Shown here in pieces: positions 27,199 to 36,560 of a stretch of DNA of 64,000 nt (position 1 is the stretch's first letter; each line of letters opens with the position of its first letter). The notes below the pieces were generated by a model. That model was given only the letters and a program-made list of their open reading frames with translations, was not told where the DNA came from and ran no database searches. The stretch covers positions 1 through 64,000 of the forward strand of contig OMPR01000014.1 in the NCBI GenBank assembly GCA_900313015.1, in the 5' to 3' direction. Made by a program: the position numbers and the translations under genes. This stretch comes from Rhodobacteraceae bacterium EL53 (GTDB lineage: Bacteria; Pseudomonadota; Alphaproteobacteria; Rhodobacterales; Rhodobacteraceae).

Positions 27199-28440
27199 AT
27201 GGATTTTGACCATTCTCCACGGACTGAAGAATTGCGCCAAAAGTTGATGACCTTTATGGAAACGCATATTTACCCGCGCATCCCGGCCCACAAAGCCGAG
27301 ATTGAGGCGGGTCAATTTCCCGTCTCCTTCATGGAAGATCTCAAAGCTCTGGCAAAAGCAGAAGGTCTCTGGAACCTGTTTTTACCCAGTCTTCGTGACG
27401 ACGAACCGGGCACTGGCCTGAGCAACCTGGAATACGCACCATTGGCGGAAATTTTGGGTCAGGTCAGCTGGGCCTCCGAAGTCTTCAACTGCAACGCGCC
27501 GGATACCGGAAACATGGAATTGTTGCACATGTTCGCCACAGAACAGCAGCGCAAAGAGTGGTTGGTTCCTCTGCTCAACGGCGAAATCCGATCTGCTTTT
27601 GCCATGACCGAACCCGATGTTGCGTCATCGGATGCGACCAACATCACGACCTCAATTCGTCGGGATGGCGATGACTATGTGATCAATGGACGGAAATGGT
27701 TTATCACCAACGCCTGCCATCCGAACTGCAAGGTCCTGATCGTGATGGGCAAGACAGATCCGAACGCCGAAACCCACAAACAGCAAAGCATGATCATCGT
27801 TCCACGCGATACGCCGGGTGTCGAAATTGTACGAAACCCAACCATTTTGAACATGCATGACCCCGAGGGCCACGCAGAGATCGTGTTCCAGAATGTACGC
27901 GTCCCTGCTGGCAACCTTTTGGGCGAAGAAGGCAGTGGCTTTGCCCTTGCTCAAGCACGATTGGGCCCCGGCCGCATCCATCACTGTATGCGCTCCATTG
28001 GGGCCGCCGAAATGGCGCTGGATCTGATGATTGAACGGTTGCAAGAGCGCAAAACGTTTGGGAAGTACCTGTCAGAGCAGGGTGTTACCCGTGAATGGAT
28101 CGCCCGCTCGCGCCTTGAAATCGAACAAGCCCGTTTGCTGACACTCAAAGCCGCTTGGAAAATCGACAAGGTGGGCGCTAAAGCGGCCCGCAAAGAAATC
28201 TCGTTGATCAAAGTGGTCGCCCCGAATGTGCACGCGACGGTAACCGACAGAGCGATGCAAGCCTTTGGTGCAATGGGATTGACGCCGGATACCCCGCTTG
28301 CCGACAGCTATACGTGGGCGCGTGCCTTGCGGTATGCCGACGGCCCTGACGAGGTGCATATGCAATCGATCGCAAAGATGGAGATCAAAGCCTCGAACCG
28401 GGGCCGGTCTGCGATTTGGTTGACCCCACCCCAACGCTAA
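27199..28440 (+). CDS. Acyl-CoA dehydrogenase (ACAD10/11-like), second copy
   Basis: A 413-residue flavoprotein paralogous to the one at 16622, sharing FAMTEPDVASSDA, RLGPGRIHHCMRSIGAAEMA and the ALRYADGPDEVHM end. ATG follows a GAGGTATCCC stretch. It stands alone on its strand, divergent from a LysR gene, and is therefore probably induced by a specific acid. Convergent with pqqE and separated from it by a long hairpin. Confidence 0.9.
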   Translation: MDFDHSPRTEELRQKLMTFMETHIYPRIPAHKAEIEAGQFPVSFMEDLKALAKAEGLWNLFLPSLRDDEPGTGLSNLEYAPLAEILGQVSWASEVFNCNAPDTGNMELLHMFATEQQRKEWLVPLLNGEIRSAFAMTEPDVASSDATNITTSIRRDGDDYVINGRKWFITNACHPNCKVLIVMGKTDPNAETHKQQSMIIVPRDTPGVEIVRNPTILNMHDPEGHAEIVFQNVRVPAGNLLGEEGSGFALAQARLGPGRIHHCMRSIGAAEMALDLMIERLQERKTFGKYLSEQGVTREWIARSRLEIEQARLLTLKAAWKIDKVGAKAARKEISLIKVVAPNVHATVTDRAMQAFGAMGLTPDTPLADSYTWARALRYADGPDEVHMQSIAKMEIKASNRGRSAIWLTPPQR

Positions 28441-28458
28441 ACTGCACGAGGTTTTACC

Positions 28459-28496
28459 CCTTAGACAGCGCAACACCTGCTGTTGGCTGTCTAAGG
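28459..28496. terminator. Bidirectional hairpin between acyl-CoA dehydrogenase and pqqE
   Basis: Stem CCTTAGACAGC / GCTGTCTAAGG with a continuing inner stem CAACA / TGTTG and a 5-base loop, one bulged G. It sits between two convergent stops. No T-run follows on either strand. Confidence 0.6.
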
Positions 28497-28504
28497 ATGG
28501 ATCA

Positions 28505-29608
28505 CTAAACCACTTGCTTTGAGACAGTCGGCAATTTGCGATAAACCAAATCCTGCTCTGGCGTGTTCATCGCCGCCTCAAGTGCCTGAACCACTTTTTG
28601 ATGATGTGGGGATTTATGGCACACCGGGTCCGTTGCACTGGCATCCCCAACCAGTGCAAGCGCTTGGCAACGACATCCACCAAAATCAATCTCTTTGCGG
28701 TCGCAACTCTGACACGGATCTGGCAACCAATCCGTACCGCGATAGGCGTTGAAGGCCTCGCTTTTGTACCAAATTTCGGACAGCGTCCGGTCCCTCACAT
28801 TGTCGAATTTGAGATGCGGAATGCTTTCCGCTGCGTGACAGGGCAAAACCGTTCCATCCGGGGTGACGTTCAACCCTGTCGACCCCCAGCCACCCATACA
28901 GGCCTTTGGAAAGTCGGAATAATAATCTGGTGGTACAAAATCAAAAGCCATTGTTCCGCGCAGTCGGTTTTCCGCCTCGGATACGATACGTTTCGCTTCT
29001 TTGGTCTGTTCCAATGTCGGCAGCAATTGATCTCGGTTGGTTTCAGCCCAGCCATGAAATTGCACACAAGCCACCTCGAGCCGCCGTGCGCCCAAATCCA
29101 CCGCCATTTCAATCGTGCGTTCAAGATCATCAAGATTGTGGCGATGCATGACCGCATTCAACGTCAGGGGAATGCCCCTATTTTTTATCTCAGTTGCAAC
29201 TTTCATCTTGCGATCAAAGCCGCCTTTGTAACCGCCGATCCAATCCGCCAAGTCTGCGGTGGTGCCTTGCAACGAGAGCTGGATGTGATCCAGCCCAACC
29301 TGTTCAAGCGCATCCAACCGTTTCGGGGTTAACCCAACACCGCTGGTTATCAGGTTGGTGTAAAGACCGGCCTCAGCAGCGGCTTGGGTCAATTCCACCA
29401 GATCAGGGCGCGAGGCAGGCTCACCGCCCGAAATGTGCAGCTGCAACACACCCATTTCTGCGGCCTGACGAAACACATCGGCCCAGGTTTCCGTGTCCAA
29501 CTCGTGATCGCGCGTCAGCAGATCGGTTGGGTTCGAACAATAGGGACAAGCCAATGGGCAGCGGTGCGTCAGCTCAGCCAGCATGGCGATGGGTGGGGGC
29601 GCCGTCAT
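28505..29608 (-). CDS. pqqE: PQQ biosynthesis radical SAM protein PqqE
   Basis: A 367-residue radical SAM/SPASM enzyme that links Glu and Tyr of the PqqA peptide, the first step of PQQ synthesis. The SAM-cluster motif CPLACPYC has Cys17, Cys21 and Cys24; the SPASM cysteines lie in the C-terminal region ([25 protein letters not shown]). Its ATG overlaps the pqqD stop (ATGA). Confidence 0.96.
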   Translation of the reverse strand: MTAPPPIAMLAELTHRCPLACPYCSNPTDLLTRDHELDTETWADVFRQAAEMGVLQLHISGGEPASRPDLVELTQAAAEAGLYTNLITSGVGLTPKRLDALEQVGLDHIQLSLQGTTADLADWIGGYKGGFDRKMKVATEIKNRGIPLTLNAVMHRHNLDDLERTIEMAVDLGARRLEVACVQFHGWAETNRDQLLPTLEQTKEAKRIVSEAENRLRGTMAFDFVPPDYYSDFPKACMGGWGSTGLNVTPDGTVLPCHAAESIPHLKFDNVRDRTLSEIWYKSEAFNAYRGTDWLPDPCQSCDRKEIDFGGCRCQALALVGDASATDPVCHKSPHHQKVVQALEAAMNTPEQDLVYRKLPTVSKQVV

Positions 29609-29892
29609 GCATGCACCGCCAAAAACATCCGCGCCCTCAGGCCAACGAGAAAAGTTTGGACGTCGCCTGTAATCTGTTCCGCAGGGGCATCATACGTCGC
29701 GGCCAGATCAGCGATCAAAGCATCAAACCGGGTTTCGCCATCGACACGTGACAGGATCGCTTCGCCAATGGCATCCAATGCGACCGCCTTTTCAGGCGCG
29801 AGCAAAACTTTGCCTCCGCGCACACGGTCATCAATGATGCGCACCCCACGGGGCAAAAACGGACGATCCCCGGCCAACAGCTTGAGTGTCAT
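29605..29892 (-). CDS. pqqD: PQQ biosynthesis peptide chaperone PqqD
   Basis: A 95-residue RiPP-recognition element protein that presents PqqA to PqqE. The typical [20 protein letters not shown] and [18 protein letters not shown] segments are present. It overlaps both neighbours by ATGA, giving stoichiometric translation with pqqC and pqqE. Confidence 0.94.
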   Translation of the reverse strand: MTLKLLAGDRPFLPRGVRIIDDRVRGGKVLLAPEKAVALDAIGEAILSRVDGETRFDALIADLAATYDAPAEQITGDVQTFLVGLRARMFLAVHA

Positions 29893-30635
29893 AACATCCC
29901 CTCACCCGGTTTCCACGCACCGGGCGGGACACGACCCGGTTCAACATAGGCGCCCCACAAAGCATCCAACTGCGCCCACAAAACATTCGTTTTGAAGATC
30001 AACGCCTCACAGGCCATATCTTCTTTCTCAGCAGAGTCTGCGTGCTCTAACACCCATGCCAGACCAAATTTCACATCTTTAGGTGCTTCACTCAGGCGTT
30101 TTTTGAAATAGGACATCGACGTCGCATTGGCGAAATCATAGTGTTTCAACATGCCCTCAATCCGGCGTTCATGGATGGATGGGGCAAACAATTCCGTCAA
30201 CGACGATGCCACGGCTTGTAGCAACGGCATATCCCGAACATACCGCACATATGCATCGACGGCGAATTGGGTTGCAGGCAACACACCCCGACCAGATGCA
30301 ACATAGTCAGGGTCCAGCCCAACCGCTTCGGCCAGCTTCAGCCACCGCCGAATACCGCCGCCTTCTTCTACGCCACCATCGTGATCTTCGATCCGACTGC
30401 GCCAGTTCCGACGCATGTCCGGGCCACAGCGTGACATGAAAGCTGCGTCTTTCATTGGAATCGCGGCTTGATACGCCCATCGGTTGATCACCCATGCCCG
30501 CACTTGGTCCGGGTTACATTCCCCCGCGTGCAGCATGTGATGAAAGGGGTGCTTGTCGTGATAGCGTTCTGCTCCTATCGCACGCAGACGGTCCTCGAGC
30601 GTTTCAATCTCTGGGGTGGCAACAGGGTGCGTCAT
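29889..30635 (-). CDS. pqqC: Pyrroloquinoline-quinone synthase PqqC
   Basis: A 248-residue all-helical, cofactorless oxidase that performs the final ring closure and eight-electron oxidation to PQQ. The diagnostic [15 protein letters not shown] and [25 protein letters not shown] stretches are present near the N-terminus. It overlaps pqqB and pqqD by ATGA. Confidence 0.95.
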   Translation of the reverse strand: MTHPVATPEIETLEDRLRAIGAERYHDKHPFHHMLHAGECNPDQVRAWVINRWAYQAAIPMKDAAFMSRCGPDMRRNWRSRIEDHDGGVEEGGGIRRWLKLAEAVGLDPDYVASGRGVLPATQFAVDAYVRYVRDMPLLQAVASSLTELFAPSIHERRIEGMLKHYDFANATSMSYFKKRLSEAPKDVKFGLAWVLEHADSAEKEDMACEALIFKTNVLWAQLDALWGAYVEPGRVPPGAWKPGEGML

Positions 30636-31519
30636 AGCGCGATCTCCATCCCGTCAGCAGCGATATCCCAGCCATTTTCCAAAACAAACGCGCGTTCAGG
30701 GCTGTTGGGTTGCCAGACAGGGTTTGTGTTATTGATATGGATAAACGTTTTTCGCGCCTTCAGATGCGCAAGCTGCGCGATGGAGCCATCTGGGCCGCTT
30801 ATCGAAATATGCCCCATACGCTGGCCGGTTTTCACGCCGGTCCCACTCTGGATCATTTCATCGTCTTGCCACAGCGTTCCGTCAAAAAACAACTGATCTG
30901 CATCTTCGATAGTGGTCAGCAGATCTTCGGTGACTTCTGCACAGCCAGGTATGTAATAAGCGACATGGGTGCCATCACTTAACCGAACCCCAACGGTTTG
31001 TTCTCCCACCAGATCGGTTTTGACGGTCTCACCCTCCATAAACAAAGGGACCTTGCCCGGCACGGGGAAAACCTGTGCTTCGAGGTTTGGCAACATCATG
31101 AATGAGGCGCCAATCGCCACTGAGCGACGCGGGACTTTTTCTGCGTTCACAGCATCAAACACACGGTTTGCTGTCAGAAGGTCAAGAATTTCAGAAGTGC
31201 CGAATAAGGTAAACGGTGTTTGTTCCCGCAAGCTCAGCAAGCCCGCGATATGGTCGATATCGCCATTGGTCAGCAAGACCGACGAGATTGGCGTATCCCG
31301 CAAGCTGCGGGGATGCATGCGCGGGCAAGCCTTCATTTGCGCCCGTATGTCAGGAGACGCGTTAAGAACCGCCCAGTTGTTGCCATCCACGGATACAGCC
31401 AGTGAAGACTGGCTCGCGGAGGGGATTTTACCCGTTCGGGCGTCGTTGCAGTTTGGGCAACCACAATTCCACTGCGGCAAGCCACCGCCTGCCGCCGCTC
31501 CGAGAACCAGAAATTGCAT
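30632..31519 (-). CDS. pqqB: PQQ biosynthesis protein PqqB
   Basis: A 295-residue metallo-beta-lactamase-fold hydroxylase acting on the PqqE/PqqF product. It shows GAAAGGGLPQWNCGCPNC near the start, whose cysteines bind zinc, and TNGDIDHIAGLLSLRE as the metal motif. It begins 24 bases after pqqA and starts the coupled run pqqB-C-D-E. Confidence 0.95.
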   Translation of the reverse strand: MQFLVLGAAAGGGLPQWNCGCPNCNDARTGKIPSASQSSLAVSVDGNNWAVLNASPDIRAQMKACPRMHPRSLRDTPISSVLLTNGDIDHIAGLLSLREQTPFTLFGTSEILDLLTANRVFDAVNAEKVPRRSVAIGASFMMLPNLEAQVFPVPGKVPLFMEGETVKTDLVGEQTVGVRLSDGTHVAYYIPGCAEVTEDLLTTIEDADQLFFDGTLWQDDEMIQSGTGVKTGQRMGHISISGPDGSIAQLAHLKARKTFIHINNTNPVWQPNSPERAFVLENGWDIAADGMEIAL

Positions 31520-31543
31520 AGTCTTCTATCCGTCTATTGCGGA

Positions 31544-31651
31544 TCAGAACAGGTCGCGTTCTTGCTCGCGGCCTTCGTCCTCTGCTGGTGCATAAGAATT
31601 GATTTCCATGCCGCAGTTCACTTCTTTGAGTTTAGGTGCAGTCCAGGCCAT
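31544..31651 (-). CDS. pqqA: PQQ precursor peptide PqqA
   Basis: A 35-residue peptide preceded by a strong GAGGAGGA. The sequence begins MAWTAPKLKEVNCGMEINSY and carries the essential Glu16 and Tyr20 in E-I-N-S-Y, which become the PQQ skeleton. The acidic, glutamine-rich tail (about 15 residues, ending D-L-F) is longer than the minimal 23-residue form. It leads the pqqABCDE operon; two 7-2-7 operators lie upstream. Confidence 0.95.
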   Translation of the reverse strand: MAWTAPKLKEVNCGMEINSYAPAEDEGREQERDLF

Positions 31652-31711
31652 TTGATCCTCCTCGGGCTTGGTTGATGTGTTCACACTAGCCGCAAGGGTA
31701 TCACCCGAGAA

Positions 31712-31727
31712 TAGGCCTTTGGTCGTA
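31712..31727 (-). promoter_or_regulatory. 7-2-7 operator upstream of pqqA
   Basis: On the minus strand TACGACC-AA-AGGCCTA: two heptamers tail to tail with a 2-base centre; the right heptamer on its own strand is TAGGCCT. It lies 60 bases before the pqqA start. Part of a repeated set of such sites in this island. Confidence 0.6.
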
Positions 31728-31747
31728 GGATCAAGTTGGGTCTTAGA

Positions 31748-31763
31748 TCAGACCAAGGTCGCA
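31748..31763. promoter_or_regulatory. 7-2-7 operator between pqqA and NosR-like gene
   Basis: Minus strand TGCGACC-TT-GGTCTGA with a perfect 10-bp core GACCTTGGTC. It lies 37 bases before the NosR-like start and 96 before pqqA, so it may serve either or both genes. Confidence 0.6.
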
Positions 31764-31800
31764 TATTGTGGGCGCCCAGTTGCTTCTAGAGTTTTGAACT

Positions 31801-33885
31801 ATGCGTGCGATTCAATATATTCTTTCACTTTGCATCTGGCTAGTCCTGCTATCACCAGTCCAGGCGGAGCCAATGGACCGCGATATGTTGGCAGATCTGA
31901 TTATGCCTCCATTTTCATTGGGCGAGCCCTTGAACGATAAGGGTGTCTATTCTCTACTCAATTCAGGTGGTGCAGAAGCTGGCTATGTCTTTGAAACAGA
32001 ACCGCTTGCACCTTTGCCGGGGTTTTCTGGCGCTGCCATCAACGTCTTGGTCACCCTAGATCTGGAAGGGAAATTTCTGGATGTACGATTGATTGAGCAC
32101 AATGAACCAATCTTTGTTTCGGGCTTGGGCCAAGCCCCATTTCATAAATTTTTTGAACAATACCCCGGCCTGTCGATCTCGTCCTCTATCGTCGTTGGCA
32201 CACCTTATGGCGGCGGGGATACCGGGTCTTCGCTGGTCTATTTGGACGGTGTTACCAAAGCGACCGCATCTGTACGCATCGCGCACGAGTCGGTCATGGG
32301 TGCCGCGTTGGCCGTTGCGCGCGAAAAGATGCAGGGGCTTGCCGCTGGCCCACCGGCACACCCAAATCCCGACATTGAAGAGAATTTGAGCTGGGATGAT
32401 CTGATTGCACAGGGCCTCGTTACCCACAAAGTCGTCACCAACGCGGAAATCGACGCGGCCTTCGCTGACACATTATGGGAAGACGATGACCCAGAGGCGA
32501 AAGATGATCCCGACGCCCCATATCTGGATTTGTGGATCGTCGACCTTGGACCCAAATCAATCGCACGCGCCGCTTTGTCCAAAGACGGCTTTGCCGAGCT
32601 AAGCGAGTTTCTGGCGATTTCCCCCGATGACGAACCCATCTTGTTGATCGAAACAGCTAGGCATGGCCTTGTCAGTCCAGATTTCGTACGAAATACCGCC
32701 CCAAATTGGTTATCCGCCGAACAAAATGGCCTCCCCATTGCGTTGCGCGATAGCGATCTGTTTGTAGATCTGGCAAGCGAGGTTCCTGACGGAACCGCAT
32801 TGATCTTGCGAACGGACCGCCGTCTTGGGTTTGACCCAGCCACCGCTTGGACCCTTAACGTTTCTTCAATCCGTAAACACGGGATTTTCCGGCCCGAGGT
32901 TGGTTCAATCAATCTCGCGGTTGAACACAGCACTGATGAGCGGTTTTTTCTTCGCCCAGTTCCACCCAAACCTGTCCCACCTTGGGTTGAGGCTTTGCGC
33001 AATCGGCAAACGGATATGGTCATACTCGCCGTCTTTCTGACCGCACTGACCGCTTTGGTGTTGTTTGCGCAGAACAAATTGGCAGACAGCAAGATCTTTA
33101 CCCCCATCCGCCTGACTATTTTAGCGGTCGTCACCGGTTTCATTGGCTGGTGGGGGCAAGGTCAGCTTTCTATCGTCACTGTCTTGGGCGTTATCCGAAC
33201 GAGCTTTGAGGGCGGCAGCTTTACGTTTCTCGCCTATGATCCGTTCTCGTTGCTGATCTGGGCGTTTGCTATTCTTGGCTTCGTTCTTTGGGGGCGTGGG
33301 CTGTTTTGTGGCTGGCTGTGCCCGTTTGGGGCGCTGCAAGAGTTCACTCATCACATCGGTCGCCTGTTGCGAATGCCCAAGATTGAACCCAGTGCCCGGT
33401 GGGATGCCCGCCTAAAAAACCTGAAATATGTCTTGCTCGCTGGATTGGTTGCAACTGTCTTTGTTTCGCCTGATAGCATCGACACAGTGGCCGAAGTTGA
33501 ACCATTCAAAACAGCCATCACCACCTTTTTCATTCGCGAATGGTACTATGTGGCTTATGCCGCCTTCTGGCTGCTGTCAGGCATGGTGCTGTTCAAAGGG
33601 TTCTGTCGCTATGTCTGCCCACTAGGCGCCGTCATGGCGATTGGTGGTCTAATACGTGGGCGGGACTGGATTGCGCGACGCGAAGAGTGCGGATCACCCT
33701 GTCAGCTCTGCAAAATGAAATGCAACTACGGTTCAATCAAGAAAACCGGCGAAATCGCCTATTCCGAATGCTTTGGATGCCTGGATTGCGTTTCGATCCA
33801 CAATGATGAGCAACGATGCGTGCCATTGATCCTTGCAGCCCGTCAAACCCAACGCAGCCCCCAAAATCGAGAGGCCGCCGAATGA
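31801..33885 (+). CDS. NosR/NirI-like membrane flavoprotein with iron-sulfur motifs
   Basis: A 694-residue protein with a signal peptide, a periplasmic FMN-binding domain, a long acidic linker, about five membrane helices (from residue 405) and cytoplasmic cysteine motifs. The flavinylation site reads DGVTKATAS (residues 149-157, FMN expected on Thr155); Lys replaces the usual Gly of the (S/T)GAT motif. CGWLCPFGA and CRYVCPLGA are the CxxxCP motifs; CGSPCQLCKMKC and CFGCLDC look like ferredoxin-type clusters. NosR-type proteins move electrons across the membrane. Here the gene is coupled to apbE and embedded in a PQQ island, not a nos cluster. Confidence 0.87.
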   Translation: MRAIQYILSLCIWLVLLSPVQAEPMDRDMLADLIMPPFSLGEPLNDKGVYSLLNSGGAEAGYVFETEPLAPLPGFSGAAINVLVTLDLEGKFLDVRLIEHNEPIFVSGLGQAPFHKFFEQYPGLSISSSIVVGTPYGGGDTGSSLVYLDGVTKATASVRIAHESVMGAALAVAREKMQGLAAGPPAHPNPDIEENLSWDDLIAQGLVTHKVVTNAEIDAAFADTLWEDDDPEAKDDPDAPYLDLWIVDLGPKSIARAALSKDGFAELSEFLAISPDDEPILLIETARHGLVSPDFVRNTAPNWLSAEQNGLPIALRDSDLFVDLASEVPDGTALILRTDRRLGFDPATAWTLNVSSIRKHGIFRPEVGSINLAVEHSTDERFFLRPVPPKPVPPWVEALRNRQTDMVILAVFLTALTALVLFAQNKLADSKIFTPIRLTILAVVTGFIGWWGQGQLSIVTVLGVIRTSFEGGSFTFLAYDPFSLLIWAFAILGFVLWGRGLFCGWLCPFGALQEFTHHIGRLLRMPKIEPSARWDARLKNLKYVLLAGLVATVFVSPDSIDTVAEVEPFKTAITTFFIREWYYVAYAAFWLLSGMVLFKGFCRYVCPLGAVMAIGGLIRGRDWIARREECGSPCQLCKMKCNYGSIKKTGEIAYSECFGCLDCVSIHNDEQRCVPLILAARQTQRSPQNREAAE

Positions 33886-34778
33886 CCCTATCACGCCGCC
33901 GGTTTCTTGCCATAACAGCCGCAAGCGTTTGCAGCGGGACAATGGCGCAGGCCCGCTCGCACGGCTGGTCAGGCCGTGCCTTTGGCAGCGATGTCAGCAT
34001 ACAGCTTTCTGGCCCACGTGATCAGGTCAAACTGACATTGGATCGTGTCATTGCCAAAATGCGCGACATCGAACATTTGTTCAGCCTCTACGATCCGTCA
34101 TCACACCTGTCGCAGCTCAATCGAACCGGCCGCTTGAAGTCGCCGCCACCAGAGTTCTTGAGGCTTATGGGCCTATGCTCGGACATGCATACTGCCACTC
34201 AGGGCGTATTTGATCCAAGCATCCAACCCCTGTGGGCGGCACTGGCCCAGGGCAAAGACACATCATCGGCCCGTCGGGCGATCGGATGGGATCGCGTGCA
34301 CGTCAGTTCAGAGGCGATTTCACTCGCCAAGCATCAAGCGCTGACTTTCAACGGCATCGCCCAAGGCTTTGCCACTGATTTGGTCCGCGCTGACCTGTAC
34401 CGCGAGGGATTTGAGCAGGCTTTGATCAACATCGGCGAATATGCGGCCCTTGGCGGCCCGTTCACCCTTAGCCTGTCGGGCCCAATGCACGGTCACTTGG
34501 GCACACGTCGTTTGACTGACACAGCCATCGCGACGTCAAGCACAACCGCAATGTCACTCGGCAAATCTGCATCCCACATCCAGCACCCAATCACCAATGC
34601 GCCCGCTCTTTGGTCGACCGTCAGTGTTAAAACAGATCAAGCAGCGATTGCCGATGCGACCAGCACCGCCTTTAGCGTTATGTCGCGCGCAGAAATTCGG
34701 CAGGCCCTTAGCCATTTGACGGTCGGAACAGAGGTCACTCTGGTCGACTTTAACGGCGATATAGAAACGTTGAGCTGA
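33882..34778 (+). CDS. apbE: FAD:protein FMN transferase (ApbE family)
   Basis: A 298-residue protein that covalently attaches FMN to a Thr of an exported partner. An N-terminal Tat-like signal (SRRRFLAITAAS) targets it to the periplasm. Family motifs: YDPSSHLSQLNR, FDPSIQPLW, FNGIAQGFATDLV and INIGEYAALGG. The start overlaps the NosR-like stop by ATGA, so its substrate is almost certainly the FMN-binding domain of that protein. Confidence 0.9.
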   Translation: MTLSRRRFLAITAASVCSGTMAQARSHGWSGRAFGSDVSIQLSGPRDQVKLTLDRVIAKMRDIEHLFSLYDPSSHLSQLNRTGRLKSPPPEFLRLMGLCSDMHTATQGVFDPSIQPLWAALAQGKDTSSARRAIGWDRVHVSSEAISLAKHQALTFNGIAQGFATDLVRADLYREGFEQALINIGEYAALGGPFTLSLSGPMHGHLGTRRLTDTAIATSSTTAMSLGKSASHIQHPITNAPALWSTVSVKTDQAAIADATSTAFSVMSRAEIRQALSHLTVGTEVTLVDFNGDIETLS

Positions 34779-34785
34779 AACTGTT

Positions 34786-35688
34786 CTAGCGCAGCTCAGG
34801 TGGGCGATAACTCAGACCGTGCGCGTCAAAGAGTGCCTGCATCCGGCCATCTTGGATAGCGGCATAAATTGCGTCATCCACTGCATAGGCCAAAGGCCGA
34901 TAGGCAAAATGCACCGCGACGCCTGCGGTCCACGATCCAACTGCAAACCCGGGCAAAGGTGGCGTATGAACCCCGATACCATCCTGTTTTCCGGCCTCAA
35001 GCTGGGCCAATGCCCCCATCGCGGCCATTGTTTCGCCAGCGGCCAATGCGGCCATCGCCTCGGACATACTAGGAAAGCGACTTACGTTATGGCTAAGCTG
35101 CCCGCCGGGAAAAGCAGACAGATAAAAATCTGCGATTGAGTCATTTTCGACCGCCACCGTGTCGAACCTGAAATAGGCGGGCACTGGGGGATCTTCGGGA
35201 TAGGCGTCCTGACGATAGGCAATCGCGATTTCTTCTACTTGGTATTGCCCGGTAAAAACAACCTGTTCAACGCGACACGCAAATTCACTGTCATAGGGGA
35301 CATGCAGCATAATGTTGGCCACTCTGCCACCAACAATTGGGCCCTTCCAGATCCAATTGCGCAAATCTGTTAGCAGATCTTCGCCCGGTGTCACCAAGTT
35401 AAATCTGGCCTCAACCCCCAGATCCTGCGCTATCAGCCGGCCAATATCGATGTCTACGCCAACGGGTTTTCCAGCAACCTCGGATGACCAAGGCGGGAAA
35501 TCCTCATACGCGGCAAAGGTGATATACCCCCGCTCTTGGATGGTATCCAAATCTTGCCCCACGCGATCACGAGATGCATTCTGGGGCTTGAGTTGAGGCA
35601 CATGATCCGCACATCGCGCTGATACATCTGTCGCGAATGCGCTGAGACCGATAAGAGAAGCGAATAGTCCTGGTAGATAGGGTGTCAT
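34786..35688 (-). CDS. MoxJ/XoxJ-like periplasmic binding protein
   Basis: A 300-residue protein with a signal peptide and a type II solute-binding fold (GYITFAAYEDFPPWSS, then VGVDIDIGRLIAQDL), like amino-acid ABC binding proteins but without cognate permeases. Such proteins (MoxJ, XoxJ) accompany PQQ alcohol dehydrogenases and are thought to help activate or mature the enzyme. It follows the cytochrome gene by 18 bases and has GAGG before the ATG. Confidence 0.8.
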   Translation of the reverse strand: MTPYLPGLFASLIGLSAFATDVSARCADHVPQLKPQNASRDRVGQDLDTIQERGYITFAAYEDFPPWSSEVAGKPVGVDIDIGRLIAQDLGVEARFNLVTPGEDLLTDLRNWIWKGPIVGGRVANIMLHVPYDSEFACRVEQVVFTGQYQVEEIAIAYRQDAYPEDPPVPAYFRFDTVAVENDSIADFYLSAFPGGQLSHNVSRFPSMSEAMAALAAGETMAAMGALAQLEAGKQDGIGVHTPPLPGFAVGSWTAGVAVHFAYRPLAYAVDDAIYAAIQDGRMQALFDAHGLSYRPPELR

Positions 35689-35706
35689 GTGCCTCAGTCT
35701 GTTGTT

Positions 35707-36387
35707 TTAGTTGGTCGCTGACAAGCCAATCGTCAAAGCCTCGGCCGCAGCGAGGAAATTAGGTTCGTCGCCACCAATCAGATAGGCCGCGCGGAATGCA
35801 ACACTATCCGCGATGGGTGCACCTGAACCGGTTTCAACCGTTTCCGCAATACTGCTAAGTTCCGCCTGAAGGGCCGCGACATCCCCGTCTCCACCATCCG
35901 CCATCGCCTTGAGCTGGTCGCGGATTTGGATCAACCGCGGGGTCGCGTCATCCAGCTCCCCATCATCCGGGCGCGTCTCAATGTAGGTACGGATCGCCCA
36001 AGCCGCTTTTTGCCCCAACAATTCGCCAAAGGCCGGCATCTTGGTAATTCCGTTTTGGGTATATCCCGTCTGGAACCGCTCTACATACCATTCATCGCCG
36101 TATTCTTCGGCCTCAAGATACCGCAGATCGGGGGCGAGACCACCAGAGACAACGCCCAAGCCATGACAGCGTGCACAGTTCTGGTTGTAGCCACTGTCGC
36201 CAATTTCAATCGCAGTTTTCCAAACATCGTCGCCTTGGCCGCGGTAAGGGTTTTCGATCAACCATTCCTCGCCAACATCCGGCAACGTATCCGTATCCAT
36301 GGGCTGTGGTGCAACGTCCCCATGTGCAAAAGCCATCGTAGTTGTCGCTATCAGGCCAAACGTGGCCAAGGGCAATCTGAACATCAT
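35707..36387 (-). CDS. c-type cytochrome, PedF/XoxG-like
   Basis: A 226-residue exported cytochrome. ATG 36387 follows GGGAGGACCC; the first 24 residues are a signal peptide ending AFA. A single heme motif CARCH lies near residue 85, and M-P-A-F (near 127) offers the axial Met. A roughly 80-residue C-terminal extension without heme follows. It is the likely electron acceptor of the PQQ alcohol dehydrogenase, comparable to cytochrome c550 PedF. It shares its promoter gap, with operator site B, with the ABC block. Confidence 0.85.
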   Translation of the reverse strand: MMFRLPLATFGLIATTTMAFAHGDVAPQPMDTDTLPDVGEEWLIENPYRGQGDDVWKTAIEIGDSGYNQNCARCHGLGVVSGGLAPDLRYLEAEEYGDEWYVERFQTGYTQNGITKMPAFGELLGQKAAWAIRTYIETRPDDGELDDATPRLIQIRDQLKAMADGGDGDVAALQAELSSIAETVETGSGAPIADSVAFRAAYLIGGDEPNFLAAAEALTIGLSATN

Positions 36388-36479
36388 GGGTCCTCCCGTT
36401 CGTATTTTCAGGTGCCAGTTTAGCCGACCCGATCTGGTCCTTGCTACAAGACTTAAGTTTGAAATCGCCGGGATCACCA

Positions 36480-36495
36480 TACGACCTTGGTCCAA
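36480..36495. promoter_or_regulatory. 7-2-7 operator, site B
   Basis: TACGACC-TT-GGTCCAA with the perfect core GACCTTGGTC. It lies in the divergent gap between the cytochrome gene (start 36387) and the ABC block (start 36561), 93 and 66 bases from the two starts. One of the clearest copies of the island motif. Confidence 0.7.
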
Positions 36496-36560
36496 TAGAT
36501 GGTTGAACAGTCGACACCGTAGGTTGATCACGATACATTAAACAGAGCACAGGAGCCTAC

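Noticed and set aside
32238-33143. Open frame of 301 codons opposite the NosR-like gene
   Set aside because: Serine/arginine-rich antisense shadow without an RBS; the plus-strand gene has strong motifs.
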